The translations under genes and the position numbers were made by a program. This document shows, piece after piece, positions 8,480-14,920 of a stretch of DNA of 26,314 bases (the stretch's first letter is position 1; each line of letters opens with the position of its first letter). This DNA comes from CAYNGH01 sp964396845 (GTDB taxonomy: Bacteria; Vulcanimicrobiota; JAJTBE01; CAYNGH01). The notes under the pieces were generated by a model, which saw nothing but the letters and a program-made list of their open reading frames with translations, searched no databases and was not told where the DNA came from. The stretch covers positions 1 through 26,314 of the forward strand of contig CAYNGH010000030.1 of assembly GCA_964396845.1 (NCBI GenBank). Reading direction: 5' to 3'.

Positions 8480-9334
8480 ATGAGCATGGAAGTCAAGAAT
8501 CTTTTTACAAATCTGGTGAATCAGGAAGGCTTTAAAGCTGTCAAGACCCGAGAGAAATCCCATGACAGCGGGACAATCACGGATCAGGTGGACATCGGGA
8601 AGAACAACACCCCTGCGGATCAGTCAAAAGAACTCTCCCGGATGGCCCTGACGAAGGGCGCCAAGTCTTCCGATGAGCCGGAGGCAAAAGCATCCAAACT
8701 GGGAGGCATGGGCAAGACTGTATGCCTGGCCCTGGCAGGCATTACCCTTCTGGGGGGGGTATCCTGTGTTTCCAACCCCGACGGAAATATTGCCCCGGAA
8801 GGCCCGGCCCCCACAGAAGTTCACCAGGAGTTGCCGGCAGATTCCCTCAAGACTGAAACCCAAACCATAGCCCAGGATGCAAAGGCAGACTTTTCCTGGG
8901 GCGGGGAAAAGATCACCGAAGCCGTCAAAGATTTCAAAGAATCAGCTACCAGGGAAAACCACACCGACAGCAAGGGCAATTTTACCATAGTCAACCAGAA
9001 GTATAAAAAACAGCTTAACGATTTTCTGGACAGGCATCAGGGCAAGACTGAAAGCGACAGCACATCCAGGGGGCCGATACAGTCTGTTGTTGAAACAGCA
9101 GAAGCCCTGATGGACAAGGCCGCCGACAAGGTCAGACAGGAAGCCCCCAGGGTGGAGGAAACATTAAAAGACGGCATAGATAAGGCAACAGAAAAAACCG
9201 AAGAAGCAGTTGAAGACCTGAAGGATTCTTTCAGCAGAGAAAATTATACCGACAAAGACGGCAACTTCACCATAATCAACCAGAAATACAAGGGCCAGCT
9301 GAAAAACTTCCTCAACCGCCTAAACAGCGACTGA
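8480..9334 (+). CDS. Lipoprotein-like protein with internal duplication, unknown function
   Basis: A 284-residue protein I do not recognise. Residues 1-75 are hydrophilic. They are followed by a hydrophobic stretch with a lipobox-like end, MGKTVCLALAG then LLGGVSC with the cysteine at 96, which looks like a lipoprotein signal sequence placed inside the protein. After a proline-rich segment, a roughly 39-residue motif occurs twice (147-185 and 242-280; 26 of 39 identical, sharing NFTI.NQKYK.QL). Between the copies lie lysine/glutamate-rich amphipathic helices such as EETLKDGIDKATEK. The start at 8480 is backed by GGGAG about 8-9 nt upstream and by a promoter. A second possible start, ATG 8708, would give a normal lipoprotein, but its GGGAGG is only 1 nt away. 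It has its own promoter and a hairpin after the stop, so it is probably transcribed alone. Confidence 0.82.
   Translation: MSMEVKNLFTNLVNQEGFKAVKTREKSHDSGTITDQVDIGKNNTPADQSKELSRMALTKGAKSSDEPEAKASKLGGMGKTVCLALAGITLLGGVSCVSNPDGNIAPEGPAPTEVHQELPADSLKTETQTIAQDAKADFSWGGEKITEAVKDFKESATRENHTDSKGNFTIVNQKYKKQLNDFLDRHQGKTESDSTSRGPIQSVVETAEALMDKAADKVRQEAPRVEETLKDGIDKATEKTEEAVEDLKDSFSRENYTDKDGNFTIINQKYKGQLKNFLNRLNSD
8918..9319 (+). repeat. Internal duplication: two copies of a 39-codon unit
   Basis: Copy one spans 8918-9034 and copy two 9203-9319. The encoded units match at 26 of 39 residues, with the block TRENHTDSKGNFTIVNQKYK mirrored by SRENYTDKDGNFTIINQKYK. The 168 bp between them encode charged helices. 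Confidence 0.85.
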
Positions 9335-9375
9335 CCAGTATTCAGATACCCGGGCAAATAATTGACGCAGACGAA

Positions 9376-9403
9376 CAGGGACGACATTTTCATGCCGTCC
9401 CTG
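9376..9403. terminator. Hairpin between convergent genes
   Basis: CAGGGACG (9376-9383) pairs with CGTCCCTG (9396-9403). A CAT/ATG pair extends the stem inward after one mismatch and leaves a TTTC loop. It sits between the duplicated lipoprotein-like gene and the converging ferredoxin gene. Neither strand has a strong T-run (ATTATTATAG on plus), so it may be a weak bidirectional terminator or a 3' stabilising stem. Confidence 0.6.
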
Positions 9404-9427
9404 ATTATTATAGATTCTGATGTTTCC

Positions 9428-9598
9428 CTACTCGGGATGAATCGCATCAACGGGGCATACCTCAACGCATGCGCCGCAGTCGGTGCAGGTATCCGCATCG
9501 ATTTCATACCGCTCATCACCTTCGGATATTGCGTTTACCGGGCATACCGATTCACAGGACCCGCAGGAGATACACTCCTCATTAATTGCGTGAGCCAT
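9428..9598 (-). CDS. 2[4Fe-4S] ferredoxin
   Basis: A 56-residue protein with two complete cluster motifs: C9-x2-C12-x2-C15-x3-C19-P and C38-x2-C41-x2-C44-x3-C48-P (ECISCGSCESVCP and TCTDCGACVEVCP). This is the standard clostridial-type ferredoxin, a cytoplasmic low-potential electron carrier for anaerobic metabolism. The two halves are near-repeats, as usual in the family. The ATG at 9598 has AAAGGA about 10 nt upstream. It lies 97 bp after the DUF1189-type gene on the same strand and could be the last gene of that transcript, although ferredoxin genes are often transcribed alone. No redox partner gene adjoins it; the flavodiiron protein is 7 kb away. Confidence 0.96.
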   Translation of the reverse strand: MAHAINEECISCGSCESVCPVNAISEGDERYEIDADTCTDCGACVEVCPVDAIHPE

Positions 9599-9695
9599 TG
9601 GCACACCGTCCTTTCTTGAAAGGTTTCATTTGATGATTCCATATTTCTCTGTCGGTGCCGGTGTTCCTTTTTCACAAACAACAAATGATACAAAA

Positions 9696-10610
9696 TCACC
9701 TGTCCCTCCTGTCAGGATCCTCAAAAGTATCGACGGGCATCCCAGGAGCGGGTTCTATGGGCAGTTTGGCCCTGCAGGAAAGGTCTTCCCCAGGGACATC
9801 CCCAGACAGGCTTTCACCGGCCAAGGCTCCCATAGTATTCCGATGCACCAGGAAAATCAGCAGTCCCCAGAAGACCAGCCCCGACAGTATGCCGGGAATC
9901 CTTGCAGAGAGGCCTGTCACCTTCAGAAGAAGGTTCACCAGAAAAGGAAGTGTCAGGCTGTATATGGCAATAACCCCATGCTGGGAGAAGGGAAAGGAAC
10001 AACCTTTGTTTTTGCCAAACTGCAGACTGACAAATCCCATCAGGGGGACAATCAGGCACATGGCCAGGGTCTGCCAGAAGAAACCCAGAAGCAATGCAAC
10101 AGGAAACACAATGGAAAAGGCAGCTCCCTTCCACCGGGTAATGGTTTCCGGGTTGATGGTAAACTTCTCAACTTTTGATAAATCATGGGTCCTGGTATCA
10201 TATCTGCTCTGTTTGAGCACCATTTCAGATTCTCTCAGCAGGATCCCCTGGGGATAATCCCTGAGGTCCTTGATCTGGCCTGTGGTATCGATAATAAAGA
10301 CAATATCCTCTTCCTGGTTATGTTTAACATAGGGCATCGGAACATCCGCTTCCACCTTTCCCTTGTTGATGCGGATTTCCGGCAGGTTTTCCCGGTAGAA
10401 CTCAGCCAGCTTGTCAAGGGAAACCGCAGTCATCATGGAAAAATGAAGGCTCACAATCCCCTGATACAGAAAGAGAAACAACGCCAGAAAACCGATGGCC
10501 GATAAAAGTTTTACCCGTCGAAGGCCTTTGAAGCTGTGAGGATTCTTGATGGAATCGATTATGGCAGAAAAAAAACCTGGCCGGGGAGTATTGTTCATGT
10601 TGTCTTCCAA
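9696..10610 (-). CDS. DUF1189-type membrane protein
   Basis: A 304-residue protein with the layout of the DUF1189 family: a short cytoplasmic N-terminus, one membrane helix (about 35-53), a roughly 110-residue extracytoplasmic domain containing DIVFIIDTTGQI, then four or so C-terminal helices (about 165-275) and a charged tail. The function of DUF1189 proteins is unknown; a sensing or secretion-accessory role is only a guess. The start is TTG at 10610, chosen because a perfect AAGGAGG lies 6 nt before it; the ATG four codons later (10598) would be 18 nt away. The gene begins 16 bp after the stop of the GAF-PP2C gene, so the two form an operon and the membrane protein may work with the phosphatase. 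Confidence 0.82.
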   Translation of the reverse strand: MEDNMNNTPRPGFFSAIIDSIKNPHSFKGLRRVKLLSAIGFLALFLFLYQGIVSLHFSMMTAVSLDKLAEFYRENLPEIRINKGKVEADVPMPYVKHNQEEDIVFIIDTTGQIKDLRDYPQGILLRESEMVLKQSRYDTRTHDLSKVEKFTINPETITRWKGAAFSIVFPVALLLGFFWQTLAMCLIVPLMGFVSLQFGKNKGCSFPFSQHGVIAIYSLTLPFLVNLLLKVTGLSARIPGILSGLVFWGLLIFLVHRNTMGALAGESLSGDVPGEDLSCRAKLPIEPAPGMPVDTFEDPDRRDR

Positions 10611-10616
10611 GGGATA

Positions 10617-10623
10617 CCTCCTT
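10617..10623 (-). promoter_or_regulatory. Ribosome binding site that fixes a TTG start
   Basis: AAGGAGG on the minus strand, followed by the 6-nt spacer TATCCC and then TTG at 10610. The spacing picks TTG over the ATG at 10598. Confidence 0.8.
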
Positions 10624-10626
10624 GAA

Positions 10627-13600
10627 TCATACCCTGACTACCAGCAGGGAAAAATCGTCGGTTATTCGTCGGCGGGTAAATTTCTGAACCCGGGTCAGTA
10701 GTTTGTTGGCGATCCCCTGAGCACTGAGGTGGAAATTCTCCCGAATAAACTCCATTACCCTGTCGATGCCGAAAAATTCACCTTCCCGGGATCGCCCCTC
10801 AGTGACGCCATCGGTATAGAGGACCAGGATATCTCCCCTTTCGATCTTTTCTACTTTTTCTTCATAGACAGTGTCGGGGAAAACTCCGATGGGCAGATTG
10901 GAATCGGGCAGTGTCAACACTTCTTTTTCCGAGTCGTCCCATATTATCAGAGGTTCGTGGCCTGCCGATGAATAGGTGATCTGCATGGAGTCAAGATCAA
11001 CATCGATATAAAGCAGGCTGATAAACTTATCGGTGGCGGTTTCTTCTTCCATCAGCTGGTTGAGCAGGGTCAGAATATGCCCCGGAGAATACCCTGCCAG
11101 AGCATAGGATCTGATGATATATTTTCCCCTGGCGTTGTATATGGCTGCCTCGGTGCCTTTCCCCGACACATCGGCAATGACCAGAGCAAAATGCCGTTCC
11201 CCCAGATTAATCACTTCAAAATAATCCCCCGAAAGGATCTGGGAAGGGATATAAATGTTACCGATATCGGTGCCGGGGAAGGTTATGTCCCGGCTGGGCA
11301 TCAAGTTCCGCTGGATGATCTGGGCAATGTTGTATTGTTCCTTGTACAGGCGGGCATTTTCAATGGCCACTGCTGCCTGGTTGGCGATGGTGGAAAGCAG
11401 ATTCACCTCCTGAGGCGAAAAACGGTATATGGATTTTTTATATATATTCACCAGCCCAACCACTTTGTCCCGGACCTTGAGGGGAACCGACAGCAGAGTT
11501 CGAAGGCCGTCCCGTTTGACCTGTTCCGGAAATTTATAAGGCGATGAGCTTCCCGGTTCATCGTGAAGGACCATGGGACGGCCCAGCTTTGCAGCTATTC
11601 CGGCTATTCCCGATCCCACCCGGATGGTTTCTCCCTGGTGATATTTACCCAGTCCCAGGGTTTTGATGATAGTCAGCTCCTGGTGTTCCTCGTCAAGCAT
11701 CATTATGGACACCGCGTCGCCGTCCATGACTTTTGCCACCGATGAAGTTATCTCATCGATGACCCGGTCCAGCTGAAGGGTGGAGGTGATGGATTTGCCT
11801 ACTTCAAACACCGTGGCCAGCTCCCGGACTTTGTTCTTGATGATGGCATAAAACCGGGCATTTTCGATGGCGATGGCTGCCTGGTTGGCGAAGGAACGCA
11901 GGAGCCGGATTTCCTGGCTGTCAAACTTGTCCCCTTCCCCGCAGAAACAGTTAAGAACTCCCACCACCTTCTTCCGGGTTATGAGGGGTACCGACACATA
12001 GCCTCCCATCCCTGAAGATTTCAGGGTTTGATACACCTGGGGATCTTCTCCTTCCACTTCCCTGGATATATAATGGGCCATATATCTCCGCCGTTTGGCA
12101 GCCCGATTTGAGATGAGCTTATGGAAGGATTCCTCCGCCAGAAGGCCTTTGAGGCCCTGGGAAGCCTGCATCTCATAATCCTGACGGGGTTCCTCGTAGG
12201 AGAGCATGGATGTGGCCTGAGCGCCGATGAGGCTGGAAGCCTTGCTGACCACCAGGTCAAATACCCTGGGAAGGCTCAGGGTGCCGGTGACTGCGGTGGA
12301 AACCTGATGCAGGGCTTTGAGCTGGTCCAGGTTGTTTTCCATCTGTTCCATCAGGGTGGCCCGCTGGATGGCCGAGGCGATCTGCAAAGCCAGGGTCATT
12401 ACCAGTCGTACCTGTGAATCAGTAAAAGTATGGGCCATCCGGGAATCATCCAGGTATATGATGCCGATAAGCTGATTCTTGGTAAAAAGAGGAACCATGA
12501 GGCATGAGCTTGAGGGGAGGGCTTTGAAGAAACGTTCCATGGCAGGACAGCTACTGGATGCGCAGGGAAGGTTGACGGGCCTTCCTGCCACTAATTTTTC
12601 CCACAGGTGGTCATCAATCTCATCGATGGGAATCCGGAAAAAGGAGAAAAATTCCCTCTGCTCTTCAGAAAGCCCCAACTCTGAAGCAGTATAGAGATCC
12701 AGCTTCTTGTAGTCCAGAAGAAGAATTATGCACCGATCGATGCCCACCACATCCGTCAGCTGTCTGGCAGACCGATCCAGGACTTCTTCCAGATCCACCG
12801 ATTCGCCGATGGATTTGGCCGCCTGGTAGAGGGCTGTTGCTTCTCTGGCTTTCTTTTGTTCCATCACAAACTGCTGGGCATTATCGATGGCCAGCGCCGC
12901 GTGCCCGGCAAAGATGGACAGAAGTTCCACTTCATCGGGGGAAAACTCCCTGGGCCTGCGGTCAACAATATTTAAAAGCCCCTTAATCTCACCCTTCCGT
13001 TCCAGGGGAATCCCCATATAAGATTTAATCTCCTGAGGGTCAAAACGATCCTCCAGGTAATGTTCCTTGGTAAAGGTTGTCAGCTCTCCCTGCCGGTCCT
13101 CATCTCCCCGGGGATTGTCATAGGCCACCGCCACATAACGGGAGAGCCGTTTGTTGTCGATAAGATAAATGGATCCCGCATCGCCGTGGGTGAGGCTCAC
13201 GGACATTTCCACAATCAGCTTCAGAAGCTCCTTGAGATCCAGAGATGTGGCCAGGGCTGTTCCAATCTTGGTGAAATAAGATTTTATCTCGTCCCTGGAT
13301 CGGGTCAGGTCCAGGGCTTTTTTCTGGCTTTCGTTGTATAGCCTTGCAATCTCCACCACCAGAGAAACTTCAGAGGCCAGGGCTTCTGCATATTCGATTT
13401 CCCGGCTGGCAAACATCCGCCAGCGTCCCCGGCTTGCCAGGTGCATTACACCGATGATCCTGTCGCCGATGGCAAGAGGTACAGATAAGAGAGATTTTAT
13501 ATCCCACTGGCGGATGGCGTCGGCATCAAGGCGGTTGTCCTTCTCTGAATCATAAGAATAAAAGGTTTCCCCGGTGGATGTGACAATCCCCGTGGCGCCG

Positions 13601-14385
13601 ACTCCCGGTTCAATCCGACCTCCGAAAATCTCATCGGCATACTGATTGTTGGAAGCAAAAATCTCAATGAACTGCCGGGAATCGTCTAACAGGGAGATGG
13701 CGCATTTCTCCACATCAAAGGCTGAAGATACCTTGTCCACAATGGAAAGAAGCAGTTCCCTCAGGTTGATTTCTCCCGTGAGCTGTCGGGCCACTTCCGA
13801 GATGAAGTTTACAACCTTGAGAACCTTGCGATCCTGCTCCTCCTTGCGGATTTCACTCTGATAAATCCCGGAAATATCTCCCAGTTTGTCAATTACCGCC
13901 TGAAACTTTCTCTGGTCCAGAACCGGGACTTCCTGGAGGAGGTTTCTGGCTTCTGCCACAGTGACAGGCAACTGGGAAATGACATCTTCAGGAATGTCAA
14001 TATCGTGGCTGGTGCGGAAATATCCCCCCGCCACATAGAGGATTACTTTTCCCTGATGATCCCGCAGGGGCAGAGCAAAAGATTTAATCCCCAGGGGACA
14101 ATCTTTCACTGTCAGCTGGCCGGTTTCTTCCGCCTGACTCACAAGATCCCGGTGAAAGGCCCGGCATTTTTGAAATATGGGGGATTCGGGGCCATGCCGG
14201 GCAATCAAATTGCAAAGGGGATTCAAGCTTTCCCCTTGGTGAAGCTGTTGATGCTCCGCCGAGAGAAGCACCAGATTCAGTCCTGTCAGGACAGCAACAG
14301 TTTCCATGAGGGAATAACAGCTCTGATAGCATGCATCAAGCTGACAGGAAGACTCAGTATTTGGCGCAGTAATATAAAAGGACAT
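10627..14385 (-). CDS. PocR-GAF(x5)-PP2C (SpoIIE-type) serine phosphatase
   Basis: A 1252-residue cytoplasmic signalling protein. Residues 20-150 resemble the PocR ligand-binding domain, with C58, C74 and C96 in the usual pattern. Five GAF domains follow at about 207-350, 385-505, 532-680, 705-845 and 873-1013, each ending in a helix of the A(I/V)AI(E/D)NA type. The C-terminus (about 1040-1252) is a SpoIIE/RsbU-type PP2C phosphatase with all metal-binding motifs: GDYFE (D1054), ADVSGKG (D1072), YTDGVTE (D1192) and ITDDFSLL (D1243, D1244). Such enzymes dephosphorylate anti-sigma-factor antagonists in partner-switching systems, here presumably controlled by several ligands; no antagonist or anti-sigma kinase gene is in the window. 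ATG 14385 has no clear SD (GAGGG is 27 nt away). A promoter, a small ORF and a terminator precede the gene. Confidence 0.93.
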   Translation of the reverse strand: MSFYITAPNTESSCQLDACYQSCYSLMETVAVLTGLNLVLLSAEHQQLHQGESLNPLCNLIARHGPESPIFQKCRAFHRDLVSQAEETGQLTVKDCPLGIKSFALPLRDHQGKVILYVAGGYFRTSHDIDIPEDVISQLPVTVAEARNLLQEVPVLDQRKFQAVIDKLGDISGIYQSEIRKEEQDRKVLKVVNFISEVARQLTGEINLRELLLSIVDKVSSAFDVEKCAISLLDDSRQFIEIFASNNQYADEIFGGRIEPGVGATGIVTSTGETFYSYDSEKDNRLDADAIRQWDIKSLLSVPLAIGDRIIGVMHLASRGRWRMFASREIEYAEALASEVSLVVEIARLYNESQKKALDLTRSRDEIKSYFTKIGTALATSLDLKELLKLIVEMSVSLTHGDAGSIYLIDNKRLSRYVAVAYDNPRGDEDRQGELTTFTKEHYLEDRFDPQEIKSYMGIPLERKGEIKGLLNIVDRRPREFSPDEVELLSIFAGHAALAIDNAQQFVMEQKKAREATALYQAAKSIGESVDLEEVLDRSARQLTDVVGIDRCIILLLDYKKLDLYTASELGLSEEQREFFSFFRIPIDEIDDHLWEKLVAGRPVNLPCASSSCPAMERFFKALPSSSCLMVPLFTKNQLIGIIYLDDSRMAHTFTDSQVRLVMTLALQIASAIQRATLMEQMENNLDQLKALHQVSTAVTGTLSLPRVFDLVVSKASSLIGAQATSMLSYEEPRQDYEMQASQGLKGLLAEESFHKLISNRAAKRRRYMAHYISREVEGEDPQVYQTLKSSGMGGYVSVPLITRKKVVGVLNCFCGEGDKFDSQEIRLLRSFANQAAIAIENARFYAIIKNKVRELATVFEVGKSITSTLQLDRVIDEITSSVAKVMDGDAVSIMMLDEEHQELTIIKTLGLGKYHQGETIRVGSGIAGIAAKLGRPMVLHDEPGSSSPYKFPEQVKRDGLRTLLSVPLKVRDKVVGLVNIYKKSIYRFSPQEVNLLSTIANQAAVAIENARLYKEQYNIAQIIQRNLMPSRDITFPGTDIGNIYIPSQILSGDYFEVINLGERHFALVIADVSGKGTEAAIYNARGKYIIRSYALAGYSPGHILTLLNQLMEEETATDKFISLLYIDVDLDSMQITYSSAGHEPLIIWDDSEKEVLTLPDSNLPIGVFPDTVYEEKVEKIERGDILVLYTDGVTEGRSREGEFFGIDRVMEFIRENFHLSAQGIANKLLTRVQKFTRRRITDDFSLLVVRV

Positions 14386-14429
14386 TTTTCAAAATATCAA
14401 AAAAATAAAATTTTCCCTCGATAACGAAA

Positions 14430-14450
14430 AGGAGCAGAGGCCCTGCTCCT
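14430..14450 (-). terminator. Intrinsic terminator upstream of the GAF-PP2C gene
   Basis: On the minus strand AGGAGCAG, loop GGCCT, CTGCTCCT and then TTTTCGTT form a good rho-independent terminator. It lies 25 bp after the 25-codon ORF and 44 bp before the phosphatase start, so the phosphatase can be expressed from the upstream promoter only by read-through. Confidence 0.75.
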
Positions 14451-14475
14451 GGAAACTATTGCTGATTTGGCGCAG

Positions 14476-14553
14476 TTAATTGACAACACCGCGATACTGA
14501 AGGAATTTCTCGATGAACCTCAGGTTTTCGACAACTACTACATCTCTTTCCAT
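14476..14553 (-). CDS. Small ORF / possible leader peptide, 25 residues
   Basis: ATG 14553 to TAA 14476 encodes a 25-residue peptide beginning MERDVVVVENLRFIEKF. A GGAG lies about 9 nt upstream of the ATG, and a near-consensus promoter would start transcription about 19 nt before it. The peptide is a valine-rich strand plus an amphipathic helix and lacks a run of any one amino acid, so it is not a classic amino-acid-biosynthesis attenuator peptide. It is followed by an intrinsic terminator and then the GAF-PP2C gene. It may be a leader peptide that controls read-through, an independent small protein, or chance inside a non-coding RNA. Promoter, ribosome binding site and terminator together argue that at least the transcript is real. 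Confidence 0.5.
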   Translation of the reverse strand: MERDVVVVENLRFIEKFLQYRGVVN

Positions 14554-14578
14554 GTTGACTGCTCCGATTGTTTTTAAA

Positions 14579-14607
14579 ATTCTACCAGATCCCGGGATGT
14601 ATGTCAA
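14579..14607 (-). promoter_or_regulatory. Near-consensus sigma70 promoter for the leader ORF
   Basis: On the minus strand TTGACA (14607-14602), a 17-bp spacer and TAGAAT (14584-14579). The predicted start is near 14572, giving a terminated leader of about 147 nt. Confidence 0.75.
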
Positions 14608-14697
14608 TCAGCCCCCATTTACCATATGTTCAAATTCAAAAGCCCCGGCATTTTTCCTCTGACAGGAAATTTTTTTTAAAAAAACAGCGGGTATCTA

Positions 14698-14726
14698 TTG
14701 ACAAAATGTTAAAAATCCCTTATCTT
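14698..14726 (+). promoter_or_regulatory. Sigma70 promoter of the tRNA-Tyr gene
   Basis: TTGACA (14698-14703), a 17-bp spacer and TATCTT (14721-14726). The transcript would start near 14733, about 18 nt before the mature tRNA 5' end. Confidence 0.75.
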
Positions 14727-14750
14727 AGACTTTGCAAAGGTAACTTACAT

Positions 14751-14834
14751 GGGTAGGTGGCCGAGTGGTTAAAGGCAACAGACTGTAAATCTGTCGCGCG
14801 ACGCGCTACGGAGGTTCGAATCCTTCCCTGCCCA
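14751..14834 (+). tRNA. tRNA-Tyr (anticodon GUA)
   Basis: The 84-nt sequence folds as a class II tRNA. The acceptor stem is GGGUAGG/CCUGCCC with one U-G pair. The anticodon loop in ACAGACTGTAAATCTGT carries GUA, there is a long variable arm around CGCGCGACGCG, and the T-arm is GGAGG TTCGAAT CCTTC. A long variable arm is expected for tRNA-Tyr in bacteria. The discriminator base is A and the CCA end is not encoded (ATTC follows), so a CCA-adding enzyme is needed. It is a single-gene unit with its own promoter and terminator. Confidence 0.96.
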
Positions 14835-14837
14835 TTC

Positions 14838-14879
14838 AAACTCCCCTGCAGGATAAATCTTACAGGGGAGTTTTATTTT
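14838..14879 (+). terminator. Intrinsic terminator after tRNA-Tyr
   Basis: AAACTCCCCTG pairs with CAGGGGAGTTT (11 bp, 14-nt loop) and is followed by TATTTT. On the minus strand the stem is followed only by TTTG, so it may terminate the opposing HD-GYP transcript less well. Confidence 0.85.
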
Positions 14880-14920
14880 GTGGAGTTATATTTTCAAGCA
14901 GGCTCTTCACAGAAAAAACA

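Noticed and set aside
9655..10257. Plus-strand frames of up to 200 codons antisense to the DUF1189-type gene
   Set aside because: They mirror the membrane gene, which has a perfect ribosome binding site. The frames are proline-rich shadows.
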